In this document: positions 6,501-12,613 of the stretch, in pieces
How the letters are laid out: each line of letters opens with the position of its first letter
Position numbering within the stretch: position 1 is the first letter of the stretch
DNA from: CAZLMW01 sp964560875
GTDB lineage: Bacteria > Myxococcota_A > UBA9042
Length of the DNA stretch: 12,613 nt
Direction: 5' to 3'
NCBI GenBank assembly: GCA_964560875.1
Contig: CAZLMW010000179.1
Location: 1 to 12,613, forward strand
Program-made: the position numbers and the translations under genes
The notes under the pieces: generated by a model
Database searches by the model: none
Seen by the model: only the letters and a program-made list of their open reading frames with translations
What the model was told of the DNA's origin: nothing

Positions 6501-8695
6501 TCGCCGCGTCCCACCTCAAGCGCGTCCGATAAGCCGTCCTGGTCGGTATCCGCCATGACCGGCGACGTGTTGTAGGTCAACGCCTCCTCGCCATCTTTGA
6601 GCCCGTCGGCGTCGCTGTCGTCCTTGAGGGGATCGGTCTCGAATTTGCCGGTTTTCGGGTCCTTGCCCTTGTCGAATTTGCCGTTCTTGTTGAGGTCCTC
6701 GGCGCCATCTTTGAGGCCATCCGAGTCGGTGTCGGCGTTGACCGGATTGGTCTCCGCGACGCCGGTCTTCGGATCGATGCCAGGGTCGAAGATGCCGTTG
6801 CCGTTGCGGTCCTCGAGGCCGTCATGAATCCCGTCGCCGTCGGTGTCTTTGAGGATTGGGCTGCTGCCCTGGTAGGGCTTGGGCTTGATGAACCCGACTT
6901 CGCCGTATGTCGCCTTGAACTCGACGTAGTCGCTCAGCCCGTCGCCGTCGGTGTCCTTCAAAGTGGGGTTGGTGCGGATGGTCTTGACCACGTTGTTGGC
7001 GAAGTACGGCATCGTGTACTCCTCGAGATTGGTCAGGCCGTCATCATCGAGGTCGCTCGCCGCGTCCGCCGGGTTGAGCGCGTCGCAGCCGACCTTGGCG
7101 TCCTTGGTCGGCTTGGCGCAGTTGACCTCCCAGCCGTCGTCGATCTTGTCGTCATCTGTATCGATGTCGTTGGGGTCGGTCTCGTCCGCGTCGATCTTGC
7201 CGTTGCCGTTCTTGTCCTCTTCCGAGTCGCGCAGACCGTCCTTGTCGCTGTCCTTCACGAAGGGATTGGTCTTGGTCGTCGTGTCCTGGTCGACCTTCCA
7301 GAAGCCTCGGTTGACGTTGGTCCCCAGACAGCCGCTGGTGTCGGTCGGGGTTTGCTGCGCCGCGAGGCCGATTTCGAGCCCATCGGGCAGCCCGTCGGCG
7401 TCCGTATCACCAAAGACCGGATGCAGGCCGCCAGCGATGATGAGGAAGGGGTTGGCCGGATTGACGACAGCGGTCTCATTGCCGTCGTTGACGCCGTCGT
7501 CGTCGTGGTCCCAATCGCAGGGGTTGAGGATCATGTTGTCGTTGAGCAGCAGGACCTCTTCGTCGTCGCTCTTGCCGTCGCCGTCTGTGTCTTTCTTGAA
7601 CGGCGAGGACTCGTAGCGGTCGATCCCTTGCTGGTACGTGCCGTTGTTGTTGACGTCGATGTACTTGCGCGCGGTGAACTTGCCGTCGTCGCCGGTTTCG
7701 TACTTGTCGGTCAGGCCGTCGCCGTCGCTGTCTTTGCCCTTGCTCTTTGGGTCGCCGGGATCGGTGCCGTCGCTGATCTCGACCGGGTCGTAGATGCCGT
7801 CGCCGTCACTGTCGACCTTCAGCGGGTTGGAGTTGGCCTTGACCTCGGCGCCGTCGAAGATCGAGTCGCTGTCGGTGTCCTTGTTGTTCGGGTTGGTCTT
7901 GTGTTTGTTGACCTCGTCGCCGTCGTTGAGCCCGTCACCGTCCGTGTCCGCGACCGTTGGCTTGGTCTTTGTCTTGCCGTTGACCTCATCGCCGTCGCTG
8001 CGCCCGTCCTTGTCGGTGTCGCTGTCGAGCGGGTCGGTGCCCAGGTTGAGCTCCTGGCCGTCCTTGAGGCCGTCCTTGTCCGAATCTGCGGAGAAGCGGT
8101 CGGTGCCGTGGAAGAATTCCTCTTTCCAGTCGGTCAGCCCGTCGCCGTCTGAGTCGACCTTGTCGTCGGCGGGCGAAAGCGGGTTGGTCTTGTGTGCCTG
8201 GACCTCCTGGCCGTCGCTCGCGTAGCCACCGTCGGTGTCCATGAGCTTGGGATCGGTGCCCAGCACCAGCTCGACGTTGTCCGTGAGGCCGTCGCCGTCG
8301 GTGTCCTTCTTGGTCGGGCTCGTGCCGTGCTTCTTGACCTCGTCGTAGTCGCTGAGCTGGTCAGCGTCGGTGTCGAGCAGGGTCGGATCGCTTTGGTTCT
8401 TTTTTTCAGCGGGTTTGAGCTCTTCGTAGTCGGTCAGCTTGTCGCCATCGGAGTCGGCGAGCGTCGGGTTCGTGCCGGCTTTGAACTCTTCTTCGTTGGT
8501 GAGTTTGTCCTTGTCCGGATCGTCGGTGCCGCTCTGATCGAGGTTGCCGAAATACGTCTTTTCCCAGTTGTCCTGCAGCCCGTCCTTGTCGAAATCGACC
8601 GCCCAGGCGGCGGCGGGGACGAGCAGGACCGCGACGGCTGCGGCGGCGAGCGATGTTGCAATGGTGCGGCGACGGGAGAGCATGGGCGTGGTCAT
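3548..8695 (-). CDS. Giant thrombospondin type-3 repeat protein, Ca2+-binding, C-terminally anchored
   Basis: The product is 1715 aa. ATG 8695 is preferred over a GTG at 8764 because GAGG (8700-8703) precedes it and a signal peptide then starts at once: MTTPMLSRRR, an Ala/Val-rich core, and likely cleavage after A30-W-A32. From residue 33 to about 1675 the protein is a run of about 60 TSP3 repeats (counted by eye) of the form D-x-D-x-D-G-L-x-D-x-x-E, often followed by G-T-N-P. Known TSP3 repeats bind Ca2+ along their length and stiffen into a rod. Canonical 12-residue EF-hand-like loops (D-x-N-x-N-G-x-x-D-x-x-E) are interspersed at 494-505, 830-841, 1094-1105 and 1503-1514, with a close variant at 1365-1376. 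No catalytic or binding domain is present. The end has Cys1684, a hydrophobic helix at about 1694-1709 and a tail R-V-R-R-S-T, resembling MYXO-CTERM-type sorting signals but without the usual second conserved features. The protein is probably a surface stalk or spacer. It lies 43 bp after the Cys-rich lipoprotein gene and is probably in one operon with it. Confidence 0.92.
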   Translation of the reverse strand: MTTPMLSRRRTIATSLAAAAVAVLLVPAAAWAVDFDKDGLQDNWEKTYFGNLDQSGTDDPDKDKLTNEEEFKAGTNPTLADSDGDKLTDYEELKPAEKKNQSDPTLLDTDADQLSDYDEVKKHGTSPTKKDTDGDGLTDNVELVLGTDPKLMDTDGGYASDGQEVQAHKTNPLSPADDKVDSDGDGLTDWKEEFFHGTDRFSADSDKDGLKDGQELNLGTDPLDSDTDKDGRSDGDEVNGKTKTKPTVADTDGDGLNDGDEVNKHKTNPNNKDTDSDSIFDGAEVKANSNPLKVDSDGDGIYDPVEISDGTDPGDPKSKGKDSDGDGLTDKYETGDDGKFTARKYIDVNNNGTYQQGIDRYESSPFKKDTDGDGKSDDEEVLLLNDNMILNPCDWDHDDDGVNDGNETAVVNPANPFLIIAGGLHPVFGDTDADGLPDGLEIGLAAQQTPTDTSGCLGTNVNRGFWKVDQDTTTKTNPFVKDSDKDGLRDSEEDKNGNGKIDADETDPNDIDTDDDKIDDGWEVNCAKPTKDAKVGCDALNPADAASDLDDDGLTNLEEYTMPYFANNVVKTIRTNPTLKDTDGDGLSDYVEFKATYGEVGFIKPKPYQGSSPILKDTDGDGIHDGLEDRNGNGIFDPGIDPKTGVAETNPVNADTDSDGLKDGAEDLNKNGKFDKGKDPKTGKFETDPLKDDSDADGLKDGEEALTYNTSPVMADTDQDGLSDALEVGRGDDKDKSTTTNPNSPDTDSDGIRDADEDRNKNGKFDLEKDPKTGEQETNPLDPDTDDDGLVDGYEDRNDNGLYEPKAKDPETNPRDKDSDGDGLVDGLEDKNKNGKFDKGETDPNDPDTDKGGTNDGDEFQHGTNGTVKDDDYAGDPDGDKIKTGTEVTLGTDPKKVDSDGDNIGDFEESNGGKFIDSDGDNFPDAVDDDSDNDGVKDIDEAGDTDLATPARDSNKDGVADYRTADSDGDELKDGQEKAFKTDPTNPDTDGDGLKDGLEVKKGYSALDADTDDDGLPDGKESQVDVDGDGLDGVRDADSDNDGIADGTEAGIDKPHKDTDIARGNFTPDADPSTKTSPNNPDTDGDGLRDGAEDPNHNGKVDEGESDAVDKGIAKTLTDTDSDGLPDVEEKHIGSNPLDADTDEDGLLDLAEWNFASDEDGDGLTNAADADSDGDMLTDGTERGIATASSATDQMSPNWRPDADPTTRTSPLLTDSDGDSHSDSKEDLNLNGARENEIGEGDPTKGNVVGDSTKWTDTDNDGLLDVQEKVLGTNPADPDTDDDGELDGKEPNLAVDSDNDFTIGARDPDSDNDGLADGLELGVAKPHLGTDTKAGNFTADADPKSKTSPLRTDTDGDGQRDGFEDSNHDGKVGANESDPADKSKTSGAKDTDKDGLADAEEALVGSNPNDADSDDDGVLDADEANAFFDTDRDGIPNLRDHDSDKDGVFDGTEMGVTADAVSKNGDATKIAAGRFRADLDPTTLTAMLVADSDGGGLLDGVEDWNTNGRVDDKETDPRKKSDDSSSPDDIDGDGLSNEVETALGTNPGHFDSDGDGIADPIEVGESTKFARDTDSDGTIDALDTDSDDDGLGDAVEVGNNPVKPRDTDGDKLPDYRDTDSDNDKLSDQDEFAKYKTDPYVADTDGGTVPDGEEIELGKNPLDPNDDLYGMESNAEIEGTAVWSCQAGSSQSGPLAPMTIFVLGCLVAILRVRRST
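3947..5584 (-). repeat. Four-copy super-repeat inside the TSP3 gene (units of 133-142 codons)
   Basis: Within the TSP3 protein, residues 1038-1583 are four consecutive copies of one large module, starting at residues 1038, 1171, 1309 and 1442 (bases 5584, 5185, 4771, 4372). Each copy has the same order of sub-repeats. First comes a DSDxDGxxDGTExG start with a long insert ending in A-D-x-D-P-x-x-x-T (about 45 aa). Next is DGxxDGxED with an EF-hand-like loop (37-42 aa). Then comes a 22-aa DxDGLxDxEExxxGxNPxDxD unit, followed by two short units of about 16 and 13 aa (somewhat different in the last copy). The shared register and lengths point to duplication of the whole block rather than of single TSP3 repeats. 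Confidence 0.85.
6152..6844 (-). repeat. Second higher-order repeat block inside the TSP3 gene (30-38-codon units)
   Basis: Residues 618-848 contain units of the form D-T-D-x-D-G-L-x-D-G-x-E-D-x-N-x-N-G-x-F-D, followed in several by D-P-K-T-G-x-x-E-T-N-P. Three copies are 38 aa long (starting at residues 618 and 656, and again after two shorter interrupting repeats). Shorter versions of 34 and 30 aa follow. The D-P-K-T-G insert is not part of a normal TSP3 repeat and marks these copies as recently related. Confidence 0.75.
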
Positions 8696-8699
8696 CGTG

Positions 8700-8703
8700 C
8701 CTC
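8700..8703 (-). promoter_or_regulatory. Ribosome binding site deciding the TSP3 gene start
   Basis: GAGG lies four bases before ATG 8695 on the minus strand. The spacing is short, but no better site precedes the alternative GTG at 8764 or the Met four codons further in, and the signal peptide supports this start. Confidence 0.5.
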
Positions 8704-8738
8704 GATACAGCGCGGGGAGTCGGGACTGAGCCCGTTGA

Positions 8739-10688
8739 TCATGACCCGCAGGTGGAGTTTGCACAGTTCTTACATATCAGGGCACACGTGGCTGTCCATA
8801 GCCCGGTGCAACAGAACGGATCCAGGTCGCACACGCACTTCTGACAGGGACAGTTGCTGCAGCCGGCCGAGGGCAGCGGCGAGCAGCCATCAGGTGGGCA
8901 TTTTCCGCAGTCTTTCTCGCAGTTCTTGCACGTCTCGGTGCCCTTGTTGCAGGTGCCATCCCCGCAGTGCTGCTTGATGCAGTTGCCGTTTTGGCAGGAT
9001 TGCTGGGATTTGGCGCAGTCCTTGACGAACGCCCACTTCAACCCCGTGGAATCACATCCTTTGGCGACTGTGCCAACGCACAGGGCCTTGCCCGGATCGC
9101 ACGTCTTCTTCTTGCATTGCTTGGCCCCGCAGACCTGGCCGCCCCCGCAACCGACGACATCCCAGGCGACGCCGAGCGTGTTGCACTGCTGAAGCGTCTG
9201 GGCGTTCTTGCACTTGAATTCACCCGGTGTGCACACCTTCTTCTTGCACGTGCCGGCGTGGCAGAACGTGGCTCCGGTGCACCCTGGGAGGATGCTTGCA
9301 GCCGTGCCATACCCGTTGCATTGCTTGGGTTGCTTGCCATCGCAGAACTTCTTGGTCGGCTCGCAGATCTTCTTGACGCATTGGGCGGTGGTTCCGGTCT
9401 TGGCCAGGCAGGTGAAGCCGAGACCGCAGTTCTTGGCGACGAACTCGTACCCGCCCGTTCCGCACGTCATCAACAGCTTCGCGTCGGCGCTGCACTTGCT
9501 ATGACCCTGCGTGCAAATCACCTTCGAACATGAGCCCTTGAAGCATTTCTGGCCGCTCTGAGCGCAGTCGCTGACAAACGCCGCGCCCGTGCCAAAGGAG
9601 TTGCACTTCTTGACGACCGTGCCCTGGCAGAAGGTCTTCGCAGGGTTGCACGCCTGGGTGATGCACTTGCCGCCCTGGCACACGGCGTTGTCGCCGCACG
9701 AGACCTTGTGCCACCCCTGGCCGTCCTGCTTGCACTTGCCGACCGACGCCCATGTGAGGCACGCGAGCGCCCCCGGCTTACATTTCAGGTCGATGCACGC
9801 GCCCTTGTCGCAAATTCGGGGTGCGCCGGACGCCGCGTTGAGGTTGCAGTTGTCCTTGACCTCCGCCGTCAGGCCGTCCTTGCTGCATTGTTTGGCCTGG
9901 TTATCCGCGCAGAAAAGCTGGCCGCTCTTGCAGAGCTGGTTGGCGCAGAAAGCTTGCGCGCCCGACGTCCCATAACCGGGATCACAGCTCTGGGCGGGTT
10001 TGCCGTCGCTGCCGTCGTTGCAGCTCTCGGTTGTGAAGTTGAGGCCGTCCGCGGTGCAGGTTTTCACCGACTTCGTCCCTTCGCAGACCTTCTTGCCGGG
10101 CTTGCAGATATGGGGTTTGCACTTGGCGGCGAAGCACGTCTCGGTCGATGAGCACGGCTTCTTGACGAGGGTGGTTCCAAACTCGTTGCAGACGAGCACG
10201 GCGCGGCCGTCGGTCGCGCACTTGGCGTCGCCGGGCTTGCAGGCGATCGCGCGGCATTTCTTGTCGTGGCACACCTTGCCGGCGCCGCAGGGGGTCAATT
10301 CGAAGCCGTCGCCCTTAGCGTTGCACTTGGCGAGCGTCGCCCCGTCCTTGCACGTCACATCGCCGGCCTTGCAGCTCTTGGGCAGACAGCCGCCGCCGTC
10401 GCATCGATGCCCGACGGGACAGTGTTGTTCGACAAGGCATTGCACGCACTTGCCAGCAGCCTCGTCGCAGTGGGCGGTCGGTTCGCTGCAGTCGGCGTCG
10501 GCCGAACAGCCCTCGGTTCCGACATCTTCGGCCACAACGCCGCCGCCACCGGTGTCGGCATTAAATGTCGGCCCGCCGCCCGTCGAGGTGTCCTGACCCT
10601 GGCCGTTTGACGGCTGCGGATCGTCGCTGCACGCGATGGCGAAGACCGCCAAAACAGCGAGCGCAAGGGCACGCGACCCAGACCGCAT
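8739..10688 (-). CDS. Cys-rich repeat lipoprotein
   Basis: The product is 649 aa. With the start at ATG 10688 the protein opens with a compact lipoprotein signal (MRSGSRALALAVLAVFAIAC, lipid-modified Cys20). The frame is also open up to an ATG at 10769, which would add a 27-residue basic N-terminus; neither start has a clear Shine-Dalgarno. A Gly/Asp/Thr-rich linker (21-60) leads to a CSADADC...CVQCLVEQHC segment (61-101) of a type common in myxobacterial surface proteins. Residues 106-574 then hold about ten tandem units of roughly 47 aa with the pattern C-x-P-G-x3-C-x8-C-x3-G-x7-C-x5-C-x4-C. The tail (575-649) has CGDGTCNKGTETC followed by D-P-F-C-C-x4-W-x3-C, another recurrent extracellular motif of this group. 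The Cys spacing implies many disulphides, so the protein acts outside the cytoplasm. It is probably a binding or structural protein; no enzyme domain is seen. It precedes the TSP3 gene by 43 bp on the same strand. Confidence 0.88.
   Translation of the reverse strand: MRSGSRALALAVLAVFAIACSDDPQPSNGQGQDTSTGGGPTFNADTGGGGVVAEDVGTEGCSADADCSEPTAHCDEAAGKCVQCLVEQHCPVGHRCDGGGCLPKSCKAGDVTCKDGATLAKCNAKGDGFELTPCGAGKVCHDKKCRAIACKPGDAKCATDGRAVLVCNEFGTTLVKKPCSSTETCFAAKCKPHICKPGKKVCEGTKSVKTCTADGLNFTTESCNDGSDGKPAQSCDPGYGTSGAQAFCANQLCKSGQLFCADNQAKQCSKDGLTAEVKDNCNLNAASGAPRICDKGACIDLKCKPGALACLTWASVGKCKQDGQGWHKVSCGDNAVCQGGKCITQACNPAKTFCQGTVVKKCNSFGTGAAFVSDCAQSGQKCFKGSCSKVICTQGHSKCSADAKLLMTCGTGGYEFVAKNCGLGFTCLAKTGTTAQCVKKICEPTKKFCDGKQPKQCNGYGTAASILPGCTGATFCHAGTCKKKVCTPGEFKCKNAQTLQQCNTLGVAWDVVGCGGGQVCGAKQCKKKTCDPGKALCVGTVAKGCDSTGLKWAFVKDCAKSQQSCQNGNCIKQHCGDGTCNKGTETCKNCEKDCGKCPPDGCSPLPSAGCSNCPCQKCVCDLDPFCCTGLWTATCALICKNCANSTCGS
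8742..10373 (-). repeat. Tandem Cys-rich units and Cys-rich tail within the lipoprotein
   Basis: This part of the gene encodes ten consecutive units of about 44-58 aa, each opening with C-[KNTED]-[PSQA]-[GT] and carrying six to seven Cys at conserved spacing, then a divergent tail. Units differ strongly in the residues between cysteines, so the array is old. Two units (the third and fourth) carry longer inserts between the fourth and fifth Cys. Confidence 0.7.
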
Positions 10689-10838
10689 CGGGCGACAGTG
10701 GGACGGAAGCGGGCGCCACTTGGATGGAAGACGGCGAGAGTGGCAGAGCATTGGTTTCACGGCGGCCATAGTTTAGCAGTTGACCGGCCCGCCTGCCATT
10801 TGTGCGCCTATCGAGCGAATCGGGTAGAGTGCGCGGCC
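10689..10838. promoter_or_regulatory. Divergent promoter region between the two Cys-rich lipoprotein genes
   Basis: These 150 bp separate the start codons of two divergent lipoprotein genes, so promoters for both must lie here or overlap the coding starts. For the minus-strand gene, TGCTAAACT (10770-10778, minus strand) is an extended -10-like element, with ATGGCA 18 bp upstream as a possible -35. If used, transcription would begin inside the 10769-start frame, which favours the 10688 start. TTGACC at 10780-10785 on the plus strand has no -10 at a proper distance. Promoter rules of this lineage are not known to me, so these are weak. Confidence 0.35.
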
Positions 10839-12374
10839 ATGAAGACCGCCAGCACAGCGCGCTTTGGTCGGCGCGAAATCGGACTCCTCGCGGCTTGCTT
10901 GACGCTCGTCGGTTGCCCCGAGGAGAAGGTCGTTTGCCCGCCCGGGCACACCGCCCAGGGGATCTACTGCTATCCCAACGCGCCCCCTGACGCTGGCCTT
11001 CAGCCGCTCGATGTCGGCAGCGGCGACACCGGCAAAAACACCAAGGACAGCGGCGGCACCGACACCGGTGCTGTCAACGACACCGCGGGCGCCAAAGATG
11101 TCGGCGCCAAGGACACCGGGCCCGTCGATACCGGCCCGCAGGACACCGGTCCGAAAGACGCGGGGCCTCCGAAAAGTCCCGTGGGTGCCGCTTGCGCCGA
11201 CGATCTCGATTGCCTCGTCGGGTTGTCGTGTTTTTCGTGGACCAAGGGCTACTGCACGATGCTGAGCTGCAATGCCGCGGGCGGGCAGGCCTGTCCGGGC
11301 ACCTCGGCTTGTTGGGGCGAGTCGAAGGCCAAACACATCTGCGTGCTGCAGTGCGACGAACCCAAGGACTGCCGCGTCGACGACGGGTACTCCTGCAAAC
11401 GGCTGACCAACAAGTTTGGCGGCATCGACGCGCGCCTTTGCGTGCCCAGCGGCAAGGCCCCGACCGGGCTGAAGTGCGAAAAACCGCTCGACTGCAAGGG
11501 CGAAGCGACCTGCATCACCGACATGGCGGGCGGCTATTGTGCGCGCATCGGGTGCGGTCCGTCCGACCCCTGCGGCGCGGGGACGGCGTGCGTGCTCCGA
11601 AACGGCAAGCCGATGTGCCTCAAGACCTGCGTCGCGGACGTGCAATGCGACGTCGGCACCAAGCTGCCGCGCAAGTGCGTCGCGCGAACCGACCTGCAGA
11701 AGAAGCCCGTCAAGGTGTGCCTCGACTCGGACAAGGCCGGCGCGATCGGCGAACCCTGCGGCGCCGACCTGGACTGCGATTCGGGCAAGTGCGTGCTGGT
11801 CGCAAAGGGCACCTGCAAGGTCGGCGGCAAGGCGTGCTTGACCGACCAGCAGTGCGGCGCGGCAGGCCCGTGTGTCGCGGACAAGGCCAAGGAACAGGGC
11901 GTGTGCGGCAAGGTCTGCAGCAACAAGCAGGGCTGTCCAACCGGCTCCGTATGCGTGCCGGGCGACCAGTTCCTGATCGGCACATGCCAGCCGCAGTGCA
12001 AGGGCCCCCAAGACGTCGACACGTGCAAGCCGTTGCCCGGTACATCCTGCGTTTTCGGCCAGCCGATCGCGCCGCCCTTCGGATCCGCGTCCCCCACGTA
12101 CGCGTGCGCGCGAGTTGTTAAAGGACAGCCGGGTTCGCTCTGCACCAAGAAGGACGACTGCGCGTCCAAGGACTGCACGACGAACACGAAGGGGACCGCC
12201 GGCTATTGCACGGCCGAATGCGGCGGCAACAACCCGGAGTGCCCGTTTGGAACACGCTGCATCAAGGCCGGCTTGTCCCAGTGCGAGAAGATGTGCGCGG
12301 TCGACTACGACTGCCCACCGCTGATGGCCTGCCAGACGGGCGGCGGCGGCAAAAAGCTCTGCCAGATCCCGTAG
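10839..12374 (+). CDS. Cys-rich lipoprotein with DTG linker
   Basis: The product is 511 aa. I start it at ATG 10839, where a typical lipoprotein signal begins: MKTASTARFGRRE, a hydrophobic core and lipobox L23-V-G-C26. The frame is open upstream to 10698, but that part is basic and has no signal character. A weak GGGTAGAG precedes the ATG at long spacing. Residues 51-112 are a low-complexity linker rich in D-T-G, D-V-G and D-T-G-P, the usual tether of myxobacterial surface lipoproteins. From 119 to the end there are Cys-rich units of the G-x-x-C-x-x-D-x-D-C-x3-G-x-C type (for example C119/C125, GEPCGADLDCDSGKC, GSLCTKKDDC, CAVDYDCPPLMAC). Spacing is less regular than in the divergent neighbour, so the two are similar in style rather than evident paralogues. 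Location is outside the cytoplasm, lipid-anchored; the function is unknown. A strong terminator follows immediately. Confidence 0.87.
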   Translation: MKTASTARFGRREIGLLAACLTLVGCPEEKVVCPPGHTAQGIYCYPNAPPDAGLQPLDVGSGDTGKNTKDSGGTDTGAVNDTAGAKDVGAKDTGPVDTGPQDTGPKDAGPPKSPVGAACADDLDCLVGLSCFSWTKGYCTMLSCNAAGGQACPGTSACWGESKAKHICVLQCDEPKDCRVDDGYSCKRLTNKFGGIDARLCVPSGKAPTGLKCEKPLDCKGEATCITDMAGGYCARIGCGPSDPCGAGTACVLRNGKPMCLKTCVADVQCDVGTKLPRKCVARTDLQKKPVKVCLDSDKAGAIGEPCGADLDCDSGKCVLVAKGTCKVGGKACLTDQQCGAAGPCVADKAKEQGVCGKVCSNKQGCPTGSVCVPGDQFLIGTCQPQCKGPQDVDTCKPLPGTSCVFGQPIAPPFGSASPTYACARVVKGQPGSLCTKKDDCASKDCTTNTKGTAGYCTAECGGNNPECPFGTRCIKAGLSQCEKMCAVDYDCPPLMACQTGGGGKKLCQIP

Positions 12375-12418
12375 GACTCTGTAGCGCATCGAATGCCCCA
12401 CAGACTCCATGCCTTTTT
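12374..12418 (+). terminator. Rho-independent terminator of the DTG-linker lipoprotein gene
   Basis: GGACTCTGT (12374-12382, beginning at the last base of the stop codon) pairs with ACAGACTCC (12400-12408) in 8 of 9 positions. An inner GCAT-CGA-ATGC stem continues the hairpin. Five T's follow at 12414-12418 after a short gap. The order stem, loop, T-run on the plus strand is that of an intrinsic terminator. Confidence 0.75.
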
Positions 12419-12613
12419 GCACGTGAGGCCTTGCTCGCCGCCAATCCCGCCCGCAAGCGTGCGAGATTTCCCCAAAGCGCATCGCGTACCTCTCGGCGGG
12501 GCCCGTGGATTGCACGTGCCCCCGGCGCGCTCGCAGCCTACCGAATCGTGAAGACACAAGAGGAGCAAATAAGACTTCGCGCCGCAGGCGCACAATCCAT
12601 CGGTGTCGGTCCA
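12419..12613. other. Non-coding end of window
   Basis: No gene is recognised. Open frames on the minus strand run through here but have no family resemblance and no ribosome site. The only regularity is the 9-mer TTGCACGTG at 12417-12425 and again at 12510-12518, containing the palindrome CACGTG. An AGGAG at about 12561 is not followed by a start codon at useful distance. Confidence 0.5.

Noticed and set aside
5033..6532. Long plus-strand open frame (499 codons) opposite the TSP3 gene, and similar ones at 3524-4654 and 6824-8152
   Set aside because: They are antisense to the repetitive Asp/Gly codons of the TSP3 array, whose high GC removes stop codons. Their translations are Val/Ala/Arg-rich echoes of the repeat with no start signals or domains.
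8695..8764. GTG start at 8764 for the TSP3 gene, overlapping the upstream gene's end
   Set aside because: There is no ribosome site, and the extra 23 residues are hydrophilic and would precede a clear signal peptide that starts at the ATG 8695 preceded by GAGG.
10773..12593. 606-codon minus-strand open frame opposite the DTG-linker lipoprotein gene
   Set aside because: Its translation is Ala/Arg/Leu-rich with no domain, and it crosses the plus-strand terminator. The plus frame has a lipobox and ordered Cys repeats, so the minus frame is a shadow.
12305..12595. Minus-strand open frame with several Cys at the window end
   Set aside because: It lacks a regular Cys pattern, has no start signal and overlaps the terminator and end of the plus-strand gene. 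It is cut by the window edge, so a gene tail beyond cannot be fully excluded.

Overview
The window is GC-rich bacterial DNA made almost entirely of exported proteins. Three proteins have lipoprotein signals. Two of these are Cys-rich lipoproteins with Asp-Thr-Gly or Gly-rich linkers. There is also a giant thrombospondin type-3 (TSP3) protein with a Cys + membrane helix + Arg C-terminal tail, and the end of a four-helix-bundle (S23-type) protein. This mix is typical of Myxococcota and related former Deltaproteobacteria. The assignment rests on gene style only; no rRNA, tRNA or mobile element is visible.

Layout. 1-222 (+): C-terminal end of a four helix bundle protein. 223-816: non-coding, between convergent genes, with a TTCGGG hexanucleotide repeat, several palindromes and, at its right end, a rho-independent terminator for the minus-strand gene. 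817-3153 (-): 778-aa lipoprotein combining a YVTN-type beta-propeller with a two-heme cytochrome c peroxidase/MauG-like domain. 3154-3547: leader or intergenic region with a tandem 10-bp repeat and a small hairpin. 3548-8695 (-): 1715-aa protein that is almost nothing but about 60 TSP3 calcium-binding repeats, with EF-hand-like loops interleaved and two levels of higher-order duplication. 8739-10688 (-): 649-aa lipoprotein with ten roughly 47-aa Cys-rich units, 43 bp upstream of the TSP3 gene and probably co-transcribed with it. 10689-10838: divergent promoter region. 10839-12374 (+): 511-aa Cys-rich lipoprotein with a DTG linker, ended by a clear rho-independent terminator. 12419-12613: nothing recognisable.

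Taken together the four complete genes look like a cell-surface set: two disulphide-rich lipoproteins expressed divergently, a long Ca2+-dependent stalk probably anchored at its C-terminus, and a surface or periplasmic redox lipoprotein. That they act together is inference from adjacency. The most unusual object is the TSP3 protein, whose C-terminal third is a four-copy tandem array of about 133-142 aa super-units, each built from five smaller repeats in a fixed order.
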